From contig JAGPGC010000001.1 of NCBI GenBank assembly GCA_018056205.1, forward strand, positions 1,976-33,931: a stretch of 31,956 bases of DNA, in the 5' to 3' direction. Within the stretch, counting starts at the first letter, position 1. Each line of letters begins with the position of its first letter. The DNA is from Candidatus Atribacteria bacterium. Its GTDB lineage: Bacteria; Atribacterota; Atribacteria; Atribacterales; Atribacteraceae. The translations under genes and the position numbers were made by a program. Positions 1-11,234 of this stretch are shown here, one piece after another. Under the pieces are notes generated by a model. That model worked only from the letters and a program-made list of their open reading frames with translations. It was not told the origin of the DNA and did no database searches.

Positions 1-2
1 AG

Positions 3-149
3 AAAAAAACTTGGGAGTCGGGTTTTGTTTATAAAAATTGCTTAGCATCCTATGTTCATTTACATCTTTTTGCCTATCCAGAATTGATTAATAATTTTCT
101 TATTCATTGTCAGCAATGGAAGAAAAACCACTCCTATCTCATTTCTTAA
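3..149 (+). CDS. cbiA: cobyrinate a,c-diamide synthase, C-terminal end (partial)
   Basis: An open frame enters from the left edge and stops at TAA 147-149, giving the last 48 residues of a protein. The segment YKNCLASYVHLH followed by a short proline-containing helix matches the end of the class-I glutamine amidotransferase domain of CbiA/CobB. In that family the SYVHLH motif carries the catalytic histidine. The enzyme amidates the a and c side chains of cobyrinate, using glutamine and ATP, in cobalamin synthesis. No other part of the gene is in the window. The call rests on one motif, but the surrounding residues also fit the family end. Confidence 0.68.
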   Translation, partial: KKTWESGFVYKNCLASYVHLHLFAYPELINNFLIHCQQWKKNHSYLIS

Positions 150-182
150 ACTCATTATTCTAATTTCAAGGTTTATATAATT

Positions 183-334
183 GACCCTCATGCAACTTGC
201 AGACACCAGATGAAGATGAAAATGAGTTGCCCCCTCACCCTAACCCTCTCGGTACGATCGAGGGAAAAAGAAATTTGAAATAATAATAGTATTTCTTCCC
301 CCTTGATGGGAGAAGGTGAGGTTGAGGGTGAAAA
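183..334. repeat. dispersed palindromic repeat, family A, copy 1
   Basis: The element begins GACCCTCATG and ends GAGGGTGAAA. Two inverted arms, CCCCTCACCCTAACCCTCTC near 231-250 and GATGGGAGAAGGTGAGG from 305, enclose an A/T-rich centre. The same order of blocks recurs at 29314-29470. The arms resemble the CCCTCACCC...GGGAGAGGG palindromic repeats common in many bacterial genomes. Confidence 0.75.
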
Positions 335-400
335 CTCTAAATGTTATTTAGGTTTGCTGATTTATAATGAAACTTGTATTTATGTAGAAATATCCGAGAT

Positions 401-450
401 ATCCCCTCGCCTTAATTCTCTCCTACCAGGGGAGATAAAAAAAGAGGAAT
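401..450. repeat. family A repeat, partial degenerate copy
   Basis: ATCCCCTCGCC, TTCTCTCCTACCA, GGGGAG and then an A-rich tail follow the same order as the centre of the copy at 29361-29420, with several mismatches. Only the left arm and the linker are recognisable. Confidence 0.5.
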
Positions 451-656
451 GGGAAGAAATTGAAATGAATGATTTCGATTTCTTCTTGAATGAATACAAA
501 AAAAAATATATAATGGCGCAGGAGATATCTTTCATTAATTTTTATGCTTACAAAATATATCTGCTTTTGCATTTGAATAGTATTAGCATTATAAGTCCTT
601 TATAAAATGGTTATTCATTAAAATTGAATAGAAAATAAGTGATAATCAATATTGAT

Positions 657-683
657 AAATGGACCAATAAAGGTCCATTTTTT
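657..683 (+). terminator. intrinsic-terminator-like hairpin before argS
   Basis: A perfect 9-bp stem (AAATGGACC 657-665 with GGTCCATTT 672-680) closes a 6-base loop and runs into T678-683. It ends only 30 bases before the argS start. It either ends transcription from upstream or, if the argS promoter lies at 618-646, sits in the argS leader as an attenuator. Confidence 0.7.
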
Positions 684-713
684 GCGTTTTAAACTTGTTG
701 TGGAGTGAGTTAA

Positions 714-2378
714 ATGAGTCATCTAATAACCGAGGTTATCAAAGAAAACCTTCAAAAAGTTATCAACAAACAATACGGGAATCTTTCAGATGAAATACTT
801 TTTACTGTTGAGCCAACCCGAGATAAAATTCATGGTGATTTCGCCAGTAACCTTGCCTTTCTGCTCTCAAAAAAGTTACGAAAATCACCTCGGGATATTG
901 CCAACCAGATTGTATCGATTCTTAATCAGTCTCTTGATAACATAGCGACTATTGAAATAGCTGGTGGAGGCTTTATAAACTTTTTTCTAAATGATCAAAT
1001 TATTTTATCGTTTATGCAGGATATTCTTGAGGAAAAAGAAGATTATGGATCAGTTCAAGTTGGAAATAACGAGCAACTTCAAGTTGAATTTGTTAGTGTC
1101 AATCCAACTGGACCACTTCATGTAGGTCATGGGAAATGTGCGGCATTTGGCGATGCTCTGTCAAGAGTTTTGAAAAAAGCCGGTTTTTCAGTAGAAAAAG
1201 AATATTATATTAACGATGCTGGTAGGCAGATAGACCTATTAGGTCTTACCTTAGAAGCTCGTTATCGACAACTTTTTGGCGAAGAGGCTGAGATACCAGA
1301 AGGTGGATATAAGGGGGAATACCTGATTGACATTGCCAATAAATTGAAAAAAGAAAAGGGCGATGCCTTATTATCTCTTTCTGATGAGGAAAAAACTGAA
1401 ATATTTAAATCTTATGCAGTAAATTCAATTTTAGAAAACATTAAAAAAGATTTAAGCGATTTCCGGGTTATTTTCGATGTCTGGTTTAGCGAAAAAACCC
1501 TTTATCAGAACCAGGAGGTTGAAAAAGCATTAAAACAGTTAATTAATCGTGGTTTTACCTATGAAAAGGACGGAGCTCTGTGGTTGAAAACCCAACAATG
1601 GGGAGATGACAAGGATCGTGTTCTGGTGAGAGAAAATGGATCACCAACTTATTTTGCTTCTGATATCGCTTATCACTTTAATAAATGGCAAAGAGGTTTT
1701 GAGAGGGTGATCGATATTTGGGGAGCCGATCATCATGGATATATCCCCCGTATGAAAGCGGCAATCAGTGCTTTAGGTTTATCAAGTGATTTTTTAGAAA
1801 TATTTATTGTACAATTTGTAACCCTCTTAAGAAATGGACAACCAGAAAGAATGTCAACCCGACAGGGTGAATTCATTCCTCTTCGGAGTCTCATTGATGA
1901 AGTCGGGGTTGATGTAGCCCGTTACTATTTTCTGATGAGAGATCCAGCAACCCACCTTGAGTTTGATATTGAAGAAGCTAAGAAAACATCAATGGATAAT
2001 CCAGTTTATTACATCCAGTATGCCTATGCCCGTATCTCTTCGGTTTTTCGGGAAATGAAAAAGAAAAATTTATCCAATATCGACATAGAGCAAAAAAATG
2101 AATACTTTCATAATGATTATGAAAAATTATTAGCCAAAAATTTGATATACTTTCCAGAAGTGGTAAAACGATCAGCTTTGGCACGGCAACCCTATATGAT
2201 CTGCAATTATGTAACTGATTTAGCTGGTTCTTTCCATACTTTTTATAATAACAACCGGATTTTAGACGAAGAAAATTTGGATTTAACAGTTTTTAGACTC
2301 AAATTATGCCGTGCAACTCGACAGGTACTAAAAAATGCACTGGATTTATTGGGTATTTCTGCACCAGAAACGATGTAG
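714..2378 (+). CDS. argS: arginyl-tRNA synthetase
   Basis: Class I synthetase that charges tRNA-Arg with arginine using ATP in the cytosol. The 554-residue length is normal. The N-terminal Add1-type domain occupies about residues 1-85. The HIGH signature appears as HVGH at 136-139, preceded by the family motif VSVNPTGPLHVGHG. The second signature is MSTRQGEF at about 380-387; it lacks the usual KMSK lysine, as in many ArgRS. The C-terminal DALR anticodon-binding domain covers roughly the last 110 residues. ATG 714 follows GGAGTGAG at 702-709. The pyrG start is 15 bases downstream, so the two are probably co-transcribed. Confidence 0.97.
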   Translation: MSHLITEVIKENLQKVINKQYGNLSDEILFTVEPTRDKIHGDFASNLAFLLSKKLRKSPRDIANQIVSILNQSLDNIATIEIAGGGFINFFLNDQIILSFMQDILEEKEDYGSVQVGNNEQLQVEFVSVNPTGPLHVGHGKCAAFGDALSRVLKKAGFSVEKEYYINDAGRQIDLLGLTLEARYRQLFGEEAEIPEGGYKGEYLIDIANKLKKEKGDALLSLSDEEKTEIFKSYAVNSILENIKKDLSDFRVIFDVWFSEKTLYQNQEVEKALKQLINRGFTYEKDGALWLKTQQWGDDKDRVLVRENGSPTYFASDIAYHFNKWQRGFERVIDIWGADHHGYIPRMKAAISALGLSSDFLEIFIVQFVTLLRNGQPERMSTRQGEFIPLRSLIDEVGVDVARYYFLMRDPATHLEFDIEEAKKTSMDNPVYYIQYAYARISSVFREMKKKNLSNIDIEQKNEYFHNDYEKLLAKNLIYFPEVVKRSALARQPYMICNYVTDLAGSFHTFYNNNRILDEENLDLTVFRLKLCRATRQVLKNALDLLGISAPETM

Positions 2379-4896
<2,518 letters not shown>

Positions 4897-4931
4897 ATTT
4901 ACTCATGCATGATCCCCAAATGGAAAATAAC

Positions 4932-5846
4932 ATGGTTTATCGATTCCGTTCCTATGCAAAAATTAACTGGTTTTTAAAAATTGGCAAGCGACGACCGGAT
5001 GGGTATCATGATATTCTATCAATTATGCAACTTATTGATTTTTATGATATTATTGACCTTTATTCTATGAACCAAAATAGTGATGAGATACAATGTAATT
5101 ATGAAATACCTACTGGGGAAAAAAGTCTGCTCGGGCGTCTTTTATATCTATTACGTGAAGCCAATCCCCAGATTAAAGATAGGTATTTTGGGATAAAAAT
5201 TACTAAGAACATCCCTCCTTCCAGCGGCTTGGGAGGTGCGAGCAGTAATGTGGCTAATATATTAAAAAAAATGAACGATATCCTAAAGCTCTCATATAAA
5301 GATGAAAAATTGATTGAATTATCAGCAAAACTTGGCTCAGATATTCCTTTTTTTACAGTAGGTTACCCCTTTGCAATAATTAGTGGTAAAGGTGAGAAAG
5401 TAGTCCCTCTATCTCAACCACCTGAAAAATATTTAGTTCTCGTTTTTCCTGAAATAGGTGTTGATACCAGTTGGGCATATCGAGAATGGGATAATCAACC
5501 AGAAGACCAGAGATACCAAACTATTCTTTCCGAGAAGGATTATTTGAATGACTTTTGTCCAAGTAAAATTGAGAAATATATCTGGAATGATTTTGAGAAA
5601 ATTATATTTAAACAATTTCCTAAACTAAGTTTTTATAAAAAAATCTTAGTGCAAATGGGATGTTCTTCAGTTTTTATGACTGGGAGTGGTTCAACAATCA
5701 TAGGTATAGTACCGAGTCAAAAGAAGGCCATTGATGTCGTTAAAAAATTGCATCAAAGGGGGATTAATTCTCGGTGGACGACAACAGTGGTTAAAATTGA
5801 TAATAATTTAATAATTAATAAAGTGGGAGGGGAGAATCATGACTGA
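4932..5846 (+). CDS. ispE: 4-diphosphocytidyl-2-C-methyl-D-erythritol kinase
   Basis: GHMP kinase of the non-mevalonate (MEP) pathway; it phosphorylates CDP-methylerythritol. It has the N-terminal YAKINWFL motif, RRPDGYHDI, the GHMP ATP loop PPSSGLGGASSNVA, GSDIPFF and the C-terminal TGSGST. The frame is open from TTG 4869, but ATG 4932 is preferred: it places AKIN at residues 9-12, as in E. coli IspE, and GGA lies 8 bases upstream. ATG 4905 and ATG 4920 remain possible, and ribosome sites are weak throughout. With this start the protein is 304 residues. It follows murI at once and overlaps the next gene by 8 bases. Confidence 0.93.
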   Translation: MVYRFRSYAKINWFLKIGKRRPDGYHDILSIMQLIDFYDIIDLYSMNQNSDEIQCNYEIPTGEKSLLGRLLYLLREANPQIKDRYFGIKITKNIPPSSGLGGASSNVANILKKMNDILKLSYKDEKLIELSAKLGSDIPFFTVGYPFAIISGKGEKVVPLSQPPEKYLVLVFPEIGVDTSWAYREWDNQPEDQRYQTILSEKDYLNDFCPSKIEKYIWNDFEKIIFKQFPKLSFYKKILVQMGCSSVFMTGSGSTIIGIVPSQKKAIDVVKKLHQRGINSRWTTTVVKIDNNLIINKVGGENHD

Positions 5847-6591
5847 TGCCATAATTTTAGCGGGTGGGAATAATGATCAGGAATTTTTAAAAAAATTTGG
5901 CGTGAATAACCGATCACTACTTGTAATTCATAATAAATTTATGATAGAGTATGTTATAGAAGCCCTCAAAGAGGTTTCCTCAATTAAACGTATTGTTGTT
6001 GTTGGACCCGTCAAAGAACTGAAATCCCGGATTGGTAAATCAGTAGAAGAAGTTGTTCCTCCTGGGAATGACCCCTTTGAAAGCACTTTAAAAGGCCTTG
6101 AGTATCTTAACTCTGAGAATAAGGTGCTAGTTATTTCGAGCGATATCCCTCTTATCAAAGGAGATATGATTGAGGATTTCTTTTTGAGATGCAGCAAGCA
6201 ACTTGCAGACTTCTACTACCCAATTGTTCGAAAGGAAGTGTATCAGAAAAAGTTTGGCCAATCAAAAAGAACTTTTGCTAAACTGGTAGAAGGTTCTTTT
6301 GGTGGTGGAAACATGCTGTTAATCGATCCTACTTTGGTTCAAAAAAAGAGAGAATTTATTTCTAAAATCATCAGAAACCGTAAAAGCCCCATTACAATTG
6401 CCAGGATTTTAGGTTTGAATATTATTATCAAATATATCTTAAAAAAATTATCGGTCAAAGATGTTGAAGAGCGGGTAGCAAGGATTTTAGGGATGAAGGG
6501 GATAGCAATTATTACGCCTTATCCAGAAATCAAGTTTGATGTTGATTTAACCGAACATGTTGATATTGCTAAGAGATTTCTTAAAAAATAA
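5839..6591 (+). CDS. MobA-like NTP transferase domain protein
   Basis: The N-terminal MTDAIILAGG motif and VISSDIPLI at about residues 95-103 mark a nucleotidyltransferase of the MobA/GlmU-type Rossmann fold, which moves a nucleotide onto a sugar phosphate or cofactor. The second half (about 150-250) has no motif I recognise beyond a C-terminal segment, ITPYPEIKFDVDL, that resembles the end of this class. The substrate is unknown. The start is clear: GGGAGGGGAG precedes ATG 5839. It overlaps ispE by 8 bases, so the two are probably translated together. The MEP enzyme IspD is also a nucleotidyltransferase, but the IspD signatures are not evident. Confidence 0.75.
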   Translation: MTDAIILAGGNNDQEFLKKFGVNNRSLLVIHNKFMIEYVIEALKEVSSIKRIVVVGPVKELKSRIGKSVEEVVPPGNDPFESTLKGLEYLNSENKVLVISSDIPLIKGDMIEDFFLRCSKQLADFYYPIVRKEVYQKKFGQSKRTFAKLVEGSFGGGNMLLIDPTLVQKKREFISKIIRNRKSPITIARILGLNIIIKYILKKLSVKDVEERVARILGMKGIAIITPYPEIKFDVDLTEHVDIAKRFLKK

Positions 6592-6735
6592 AGGTTTTTA
6601 GGTTATTTTATTTTTTTATTTGACTTTCTTACCGGCTAATTAAAATTGCTGCTTCTTGGAATAATACATCGTTAAGCCAAGCATAATTTCTGATTTAATA
6701 ATGTTTTTGAGTAAAATTGAGGAGGTATAATTGCT

Positions 6736-8097
6736 TTGAATACCGAGGGCAATCAAATTGATTTAGAATTAGAAGAAAAAGAGTTGGAAAAAGAGAAGGA
6801 ACCGGAAAAGGAAAAAGTCAGAGCTGAGTTACAATTTTCCTTAGGAGAATTAAAGGTCAAATCCAATAATGAATTGGGAGAAATTGCCCAAAAAATGGGC
6901 ATTGCTGGCTATAGCCGGAAAAGAAAAAGTGAGCTAATATTTGAAATTCTAAAAAAAGCGACCGAATCGAAGGGCTATATTTTCAGCGAGGGCATTTTAG
7001 AAATAACAATTGAAGGTTATGGCTTCCTTCGTACCGCAGATGATTTTACTGTAAGCGAAAATGATGTTTATGTTTCTCCATCACAAATCAAACGCTTTGC
7101 TTTAAGTAGCGGTGATAAAGTTGCCGGACAGGTTCGACCACCAAAAGAAGGGGAGAGATATTACGCTCTGCTTCGAATCGAAGCTATTAATGATGAAGAT
7201 CCAGAACAAGCCAAAAAAAGACCTCTTTTTGAAAATTTAACCCCAATATTTCCCAATCTTCAATTTGTGTTGGAAACAACACCAAACGAAATTTCTACTC
7301 GGATCATCGATCTTTTTGCTCCCATTGGTGTAGGACAGCGGGGTCTTATTGTGGCGCCCCCCAAAGCAGGGAAAACGGTATTACTTGAAAAAATTGCTAA
7401 TGGCATCACTACCAATTATCCTAATGTGGTTTTAATTGTATTGCTTATTGATGAGCGTCCAGAAGAAGTTACCCAAATGGAACGCTCGGTCAAAGGTCAT
7501 GTCATTGCTTCAACTTTTGATCAAAAACCAGAAAATCACATTAGAGTGGCTGAGCTTACTCTGGAGCGGGCAAAACGATTAGTAGAAGAAGGAAAAGATG
7601 TGGTTATTTTACTTGATAGTATTACTCGATTGGCTCGAACCAATAATTTGGTAGTTCCCAACACCGGTAAAACTCTTTCCGGAGGAATTGATTCTTCAGC
7701 TCTCCATTGGCCGAAAAGGTTCTTTGGTGCTGCCCGGAATATCGAGGAAGGAGGGAGTTTGACCATTTTAGCTACTGCCCTGGTTGAAACTGGATCTCGA
7801 ATGGATGAAGTTATTTATGAAGAATTTAAAGGAACTGGTAATATGGAGCTTCACTTGAGTCGAGCTTTATCGGAAAGCAGGATATTCCCGGCGATTGACA
7901 TTCATCGTTCGGGAACAAGAAAAGAAGAACTCCTGATCAAACAAAGCGATCTGGAAAGAATCTGGATGCTGAGGAAGCTCTTGGCTAATGTTGATCAACA
8001 AGAAGGAGCTCAGATGGTTATTGATCGGATGAAAAATACTAAAAACAATCGAGAATTTCTAAAAATGATTGACCATGTGTTGAAAAGCTCCCGTTAA
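6736..8097 (+). CDS. rho: transcription termination factor Rho
   Basis: Hexameric RNA helicase that ends transcription at unstructured RNA sites. It starts at TTG 6736, nine bases after GGAGGT (6721-6726). The 453 residues comprise an acidic/lysine-rich N-terminal extension of about 35 residues, a Rho_N domain (about 40-80), an RNA-binding cold-shock domain (EGYGFLR...[10 protein letters not shown], about 85-165), Walker A PPKAGKT at 208-214, Walker [13 protein letters not shown], and the loop region [31 protein letters not shown] at 6620-6625 in the 144-base upstream gap may be part of a promoter, but no good -10 pairs with it. Confidence 0.97.
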   Translation: MNTEGNQIDLELEEKELEKEKEPEKEKVRAELQFSLGELKVKSNNELGEIAQKMGIAGYSRKRKSELIFEILKKATESKGYIFSEGILEITIEGYGFLRTADDFTVSENDVYVSPSQIKRFALSSGDKVAGQVRPPKEGERYYALLRIEAINDEDPEQAKKRPLFENLTPIFPNLQFVLETTPNEISTRIIDLFAPIGVGQRGLIVAPPKAGKTVLLEKIANGITTNYPNVVLIVLLIDERPEEVTQMERSVKGHVIASTFDQKPENHIRVAELTLERAKRLVEEGKDVVILLDSITRLARTNNLVVPNTGKTLSGGIDSSALHWPKRFFGAARNIEEGGSLTILATALVETGSRMDEVIYEEFKGTGNMELHLSRALSESRIFPAIDIHRSGTRKEELLIKQSDLERIWMLRKLLANVDQQEGAQMVIDRMKNTKNNREFLKMIDHVLKSSR

Positions 8098-8099
8098 TT

Positions 8100-8129
8100 T
8101 TGACACTCAAAATTGATTTGTGTTATAAT
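8100..8129 (+). promoter_or_regulatory. strong sigma-70-type promoter for rpmE
   Basis: TTGACA at 8100-8105 and TATAAT at 8124-8129 are both perfect matches, 18 bases apart. A TG one base upstream of the -10 (TGTTATAAT) makes it an extended -10 site. The predicted start, near 8136, leaves a leader of about 127 bases before the L31 start codon. Confidence 0.8.
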
Positions 8130-8156
8130 ACTTCACGTTTTTTGAAAGTATTTTTG

Positions 8157-8209
8157 CTTATTATTCTTCGATAGTTCATAAAATCTTATGAAGAATGTTA
8201 AATAATAAG
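8157..8209 (+). promoter_or_regulatory. structured 5' leader of rpmE
   Basis: Inverted repeats nest here: CTTATTATT (8157-8165) with AATAATAAG (8201-8209), and TTCATAA (8175-8181) with TTATGAA (8186-8192). A third pairing, ATTCTTC (8163-8169) with GAAGAAT (8190-8196), competes with both for bases. It could be an L31 autoregulatory leader; that role is inference. Confidence 0.45.
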
Positions 8210-8262
8210 AAACAATATCTAATACCTATTTATTCTGTGTGGAATTGTTCGAGGTGATAACG

Positions 8263-8469
8263 ATGAAAAAAGGTATTCATCCCAATTATAAAGAAACCCG
8301 TGTGATTTGTGCTTGTGGAAATAGTTTTGTTACTCGTTCGACAAAAGCCCCTGAAATTCGAGTGGAAATTTGTTCAAGCTGCCACCCTTTCTTTACCGGT
8401 CAACAAAAGCTAATTGATACTGCCGGGCGAGTTGAGAAATTCCGAGCAAAATACGGCGATAGTTTTTAG
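8263..8469 (+). CDS. rpmE: 50S ribosomal protein L31, zinc-binding type
   Basis: Large-subunit ribosomal protein. ATG 8263 is chosen because GAGGTGA (8251-8257) lies just upstream and because it gives the family start MKKGIHP. With this start, cysteines fall at 16, 18, 37 and 40, exactly the zinc ligands of the C+ form of L31. A GTG at 8239 is in frame but would add eight unrelated residues. The 68-residue length is usual. It has its own promoter and terminator, so it is a single-gene unit between rho and thyX. Zinc-type L31 is often replaced by a zinc-free paralogue in zinc shortage; no paralogue is in this window. Confidence 0.96.
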   Translation: MKKGIHPNYKETRVICACGNSFVTRSTKAPEIRVEICSSCHPFFTGQQKLIDTAGRVEKFRAKYGDSF

Positions 8470-8497
8470 TTTTTGCTATATTTGAAGAAAGAAAAGA

Positions 8498-8537
8498 AGG
8501 GTAGTGTGTATAATAATATACATACTTCCCTTTTTTT
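8498..8537 (+). terminator. intrinsic terminator of rpmE
   Basis: A stem of about 15 bp (8498-8512 with 8517-8531, one mismatch and one G-U pair) closes a 4-base loop and is followed by a run of seven T (8531-8537). It lies 28 bases after the rpmE stop. Confidence 0.88.
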
Positions 8538-8624
8538 ATTGATATAAAGGGGAATTATGGGTGACTATCAATAAATAGGAAAATAGGAATCAAGCATTAC
8601 TGTTTTTAATCGAGGAGTAAAATT

Positions 8625-9281
8625 ATGAATGTAAAGCTCATTAGCTCGACGCCGGATCCGGAACTTACTGTAGCGAGAGCTGCTCGTCTTTGCTATAGAA
8701 GTAGTTATGACGAAAAAATGACATTAGAAAATGCCCAAAAACTCATTCGAGAAATTGTAGCCCGTGGTCATAAGTCGGTCTTAGAGCATGCATCATTCAC
8801 CTTTTTAATTGAAGGAATTTCAAGAGCTGCTTCCCACCAATTGGTCCGTCATCGTCTAGCTTCCTATTCGCAACAAAGCCAAAGATACATCAATTTCAAA
8901 AATCCAGAATTTGTCATTCCACCATCGGTTAATGAAAATAAAACTTTATTAAATCATTTTAGGGAGCACATTCAGAAAAGTAACGATATATATCAGGAAA
9001 TGATAAAAATAGGAATACCGGAGGAAGACGCACGTTATATATTACCACAAGCTATAACCAGTCAAATTATAATAACAGCCAATGCCCGAGAATACCTTCA
9101 TATTCTTCAGCTTAGACTTTGTAATCGAGCTCAATGGGAAATAAGAATGATTGCCAATAAAATTTTAGTTATATTAAAAGAATTAGCACCAACCATTTTT
9201 GAAAATGCTGGACCACCTTGTATTACCGGAATCTGCCCCGAGGGGGATAAAGGATGTGGACATCCGTGGAACAAAAAATAG
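8625..9281 (+). CDS. thyX: flavin-dependent thymidylate synthase
   Basis: Makes dTMP from dUMP using FAD, NADPH and methylene-tetrahydrofolate, independently of ThyA. The signature runs from Arg75 to Tyr88 (RHRLASYSQQSQRY). It has the RHR triad, the serine and the final SxRY, with SQ where many members have NE. The 218-residue length fits the family. ATG 8625 follows GAGGAGT. The last 28 bases overlap the DUF1385 gene. dUMP is probably supplied by the dCMP deaminase 3.4 kb downstream. In Bacillus the thymidine kinase gene tdk holds the equivalent position after rpmE. Confidence 0.96.
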   Translation: MNVKLISSTPDPELTVARAARLCYRSSYDEKMTLENAQKLIREIVARGHKSVLEHASFTFLIEGISRAASHQLVRHRLASYSQQSQRYINFKNPEFVIPPSVNENKTLLNHFREHIQKSNDIYQEMIKIGIPEEDARYILPQAITSQIIITANAREYLHILQLRLCNRAQWEIRMIANKILVILKELAPTIFENAGPPCITGICPEGDKGCGHPWNKK

Positions 9282-10174
9282 AAAAAGAAAAATGTGAAAG
9301 ACAAAATGTTGGAGGACAAGCAATTATTGAAGGGGTAATGATGAGGAGCCCCTGGAAAATTTCTATTGCGGTGCGGAAACCAGATGGCACAATCGTAACC
9401 GATGTTAAAGAGAAACCGATTTTGTCCAAAACTAACAAGTTCTTTAATTTACCTATTGTTCGTGGAGTTGTAAATATGGTTGATTCACTCATTATTGGAT
9501 TAAAAGCGTTATCCCTATCAGCAACGTTAGCTATGGATGAGGAAGAAGATAAATTATCAGCTTTTGATATTATAATTGCTATGTTATTAGCTTTTGGGTT
9601 ATTTGTGGGATTATTTATTGTTCTTCCTACTTTTTTAACCTCTCGTATTGATCAATATATTCATTCAACCTTTCTTTACAACATTATTGAAGGGCTTATC
9701 CGGGTTACAATTTTTTTACTGTATCTTTATATCATTTCTCGTATGAAAGACATTAGAAGAGTTTTTGAGTATCATGGAGCAGAACATAAAACAATTTTTG
9801 CTTTTGAAAATGGTCAGGAACTGACTCTGGAAAATATACGAAAATATACTACCCTTCATCCTCGTTGTGGAACAAATTGGTTAATGATCGTTATGATCAT
9901 CAGTATTTTTATTTTTTCCTTCTTAGGTCGTCCGGGAGTTTTAACCCGAATCATTAGCCGAGTTGCTCTCATTCCCCTTGTTGCAGGATTAGCTTATGAA
10001 GCAATTCGACTATTATCGAAATATCAAGATAGCAGTTTGGCTAATATTTTAGCCTATCCAGGTCTAATGCTACAAAAAATTACTACTCAGGAACCAGATG
10101 ATTCACAGTTAGAAGTTGCAGTAGCAGCATTAAAAGGAAGTCTGAAAGAGGAATGTTGGTATGTGGCAAAATAA
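9254..10174 (+). CDS. DUF1385 (YqhQ-like) membrane protein
   Basis: The family's N-terminal hallmark [15 protein letters not shown] is at residues 19-33. The central motifs EYHGAEHKT (172-180) and HPRCGTNW (202-209) look metal- or substrate-binding and are typical of DUF1385. Four hydrophobic segments are predicted near 103-127, 143-163, 209-225 and 236-253. The biochemical role of the family is not established. ATG 9254 follows GAGGGGG and overlaps thyX by 28 bases; the gene overlaps prfA by 14. DUF1385 next to prfA and prmC is a common arrangement in Firmicutes and Thermotogota. Confidence 0.9.
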   Translation: MWTSVEQKIEKEKCERQNVGGQAIIEGVMMRSPWKISIAVRKPDGTIVTDVKEKPILSKTNKFFNLPIVRGVVNMVDSLIIGLKALSLSATLAMDEEEDKLSAFDIIIAMLLAFGLFVGLFIVLPTFLTSRIDQYIHSTFLYNIIEGLIRVTIFLLYLYIISRMKDIRRVFEYHGAEHKTIFAFENGQELTLENIRKYTTLHPRCGTNWLMIVMIISIFIFSFLGRPGVLTRIISRVALIPLVAGLAYEAIRLLSKYQDSSLANILAYPGLMLQKITTQEPDDSQLEVAVAALKGSLKEECWYVAK

Positions 10175-11231
10175 GGCTGAAGAAATATACAAAAGATATT
10201 TGGAGTTTACTCATTTATTATCTGATCCCCAAGTCACCCAAGATCTACAACGCTATAGGCAAATAACTAAGGCAATTTCTGAAATTGAGGATACTGCCAA
10301 GAAATATGAAGAATACCAAGCAGTTCAAAAGAATTTAGATGAGGATAAGAATTTTCTTAAGTCGGAGCAAGATATCGATTTACGAGAGATGTTAGAAGAA
10401 GAAATTGTATTTCTTGAAAAAAAATTGGTTGAACTCGAGGAAGAAATTAAATATTTGCTTATTCCTCGTGATCCCAATGATAAAAGAAATACCCTGATTG
10501 AAATTCGTGCCGGAACCGGTGGGGAAGAAGCCGCGCTTTTTGTTGCTGACCTTTTTCGAATGTATTCTCGTTATGCCGAAAGTCAGGGATGGAAATGTGA
10601 AGTAATGAGTACCAATCCGACTGAATTGGGTGGTTTTAAAGAAATCATTTTTGTTATTGAGGGTAATGGAGCTTATAGTAAATTTAAATACGAAAGTGGA
10701 GTACATCGAGTACAAAGGGTTCCCATTACTGAAGCCGGCGGACGGATTCATACCTCAACTGTAACCGTAGCTGTTCTTCCTGAAGCTGAGGATGTTGATT
10801 TTGACATCAATCCAGAAGATTTACGCATTGATGTTTATCGTTCATCTGGCCATGGAGGGCAAAGCGTAAACACAACCGATTCGGCGGTACGAATTACTCA
10901 CCTTCCTACTGGTATGGTTGTTACCTGCCAGGATGAAAAGTCTCAACATAAAAACAAAGCCAAGGCTTTGAGAATACTACGTTCAAGGCTTTTAGAAATT
11001 GAACAACAAAAACAGAAAGCCGAAATTGATCGGGATCGGAAATCCCAAATCGGAAGCGGAGAAAGAAGCGAGAGGATACGCACTTACAATTACCCACAAA
11101 ATAGAGTGACCGACCATCGAGTTAACTTGACTCTTTATAAATTGGATTTAATTCTGGAAGGCGATCTTAATGAAATCATCGAAACCCTCGCTGCTGAAGA
11201 AAGAATGAGAATGTTAGAGAAAGTAGGATAA
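10161..11231 (+). CDS. prfA: peptide chain release factor 1
   Basis: Reads UAA and UAG stop codons and triggers peptide release. The catalytic GGQ is at residues 232-234 ([10 protein letters not shown]). The RF1-type codon-recognition tripeptide is PIT in [17 protein letters not shown], the position of PAT or PVT in other RF1 proteins. The 356-residue length is standard, with no programmed frameshift (that feature belongs to RF2). ATG 10161 overlaps the DUF1385 gene. The prmC start, encoding the methyltransferase that modifies the GGQ glutamine, lies three bases downstream, so enzyme and substrate are made from one transcript. Confidence 0.97.
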   Translation: MWQNKAEEIYKRYLEFTHLLSDPQVTQDLQRYRQITKAISEIEDTAKKYEEYQAVQKNLDEDKNFLKSEQDIDLREMLEEEIVFLEKKLVELEEEIKYLLIPRDPNDKRNTLIEIRAGTGGEEAALFVADLFRMYSRYAESQGWKCEVMSTNPTELGGFKEIIFVIEGNGAYSKFKYESGVHRVQRVPITEAGGRIHTSTVTVAVLPEAEDVDFDINPEDLRIDVYRSSGHGGQSVNTTDSAVRITHLPTGMVVTCQDEKSQHKNKAKALRILRSRLLEIEQQKQKAEIDRDRKSQIGSGERSERIRTYNYPQNRVTDHRVNLTLYKLDLILEGDLNEIIETLAAEERMRMLEKVG

Positions 11232-11234
11232 CCA

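Larger units (their letters stand above)
150..713. other. intergenic region, repeat-derived
   Basis: This is 564 bases between the cbiA end and argS without a convincing gene. It holds one full and one partial copy of a dispersed palindromic repeat (183-334 and about 401-450), an A/T-rich stretch, a possible argS promoter (TTAAAA at 618-623 and GATAAT at 641-646, 17 bases apart) and a terminator-like hairpin at 657-683. Confidence 0.6.

Noticed and set aside
303..605. 100-codon open frame after the first repeat
   Set aside because: It begins inside the palindromic repeat, crosses a second repeat fragment, has biased A/T-driven composition and no recognisable motif or ribosome site.
6592..6735. 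Regulatory leader of rho
   Set aside because: The gap is A/T-rich with one TTGACT, but I found no convincing -10, stem or terminator.
8557..8574. Five-codon open frame with AAGGGG ahead of it, before thyX
   Set aside because: Too short to support as a gene, with no repeated codon pattern suggesting a leader peptide.
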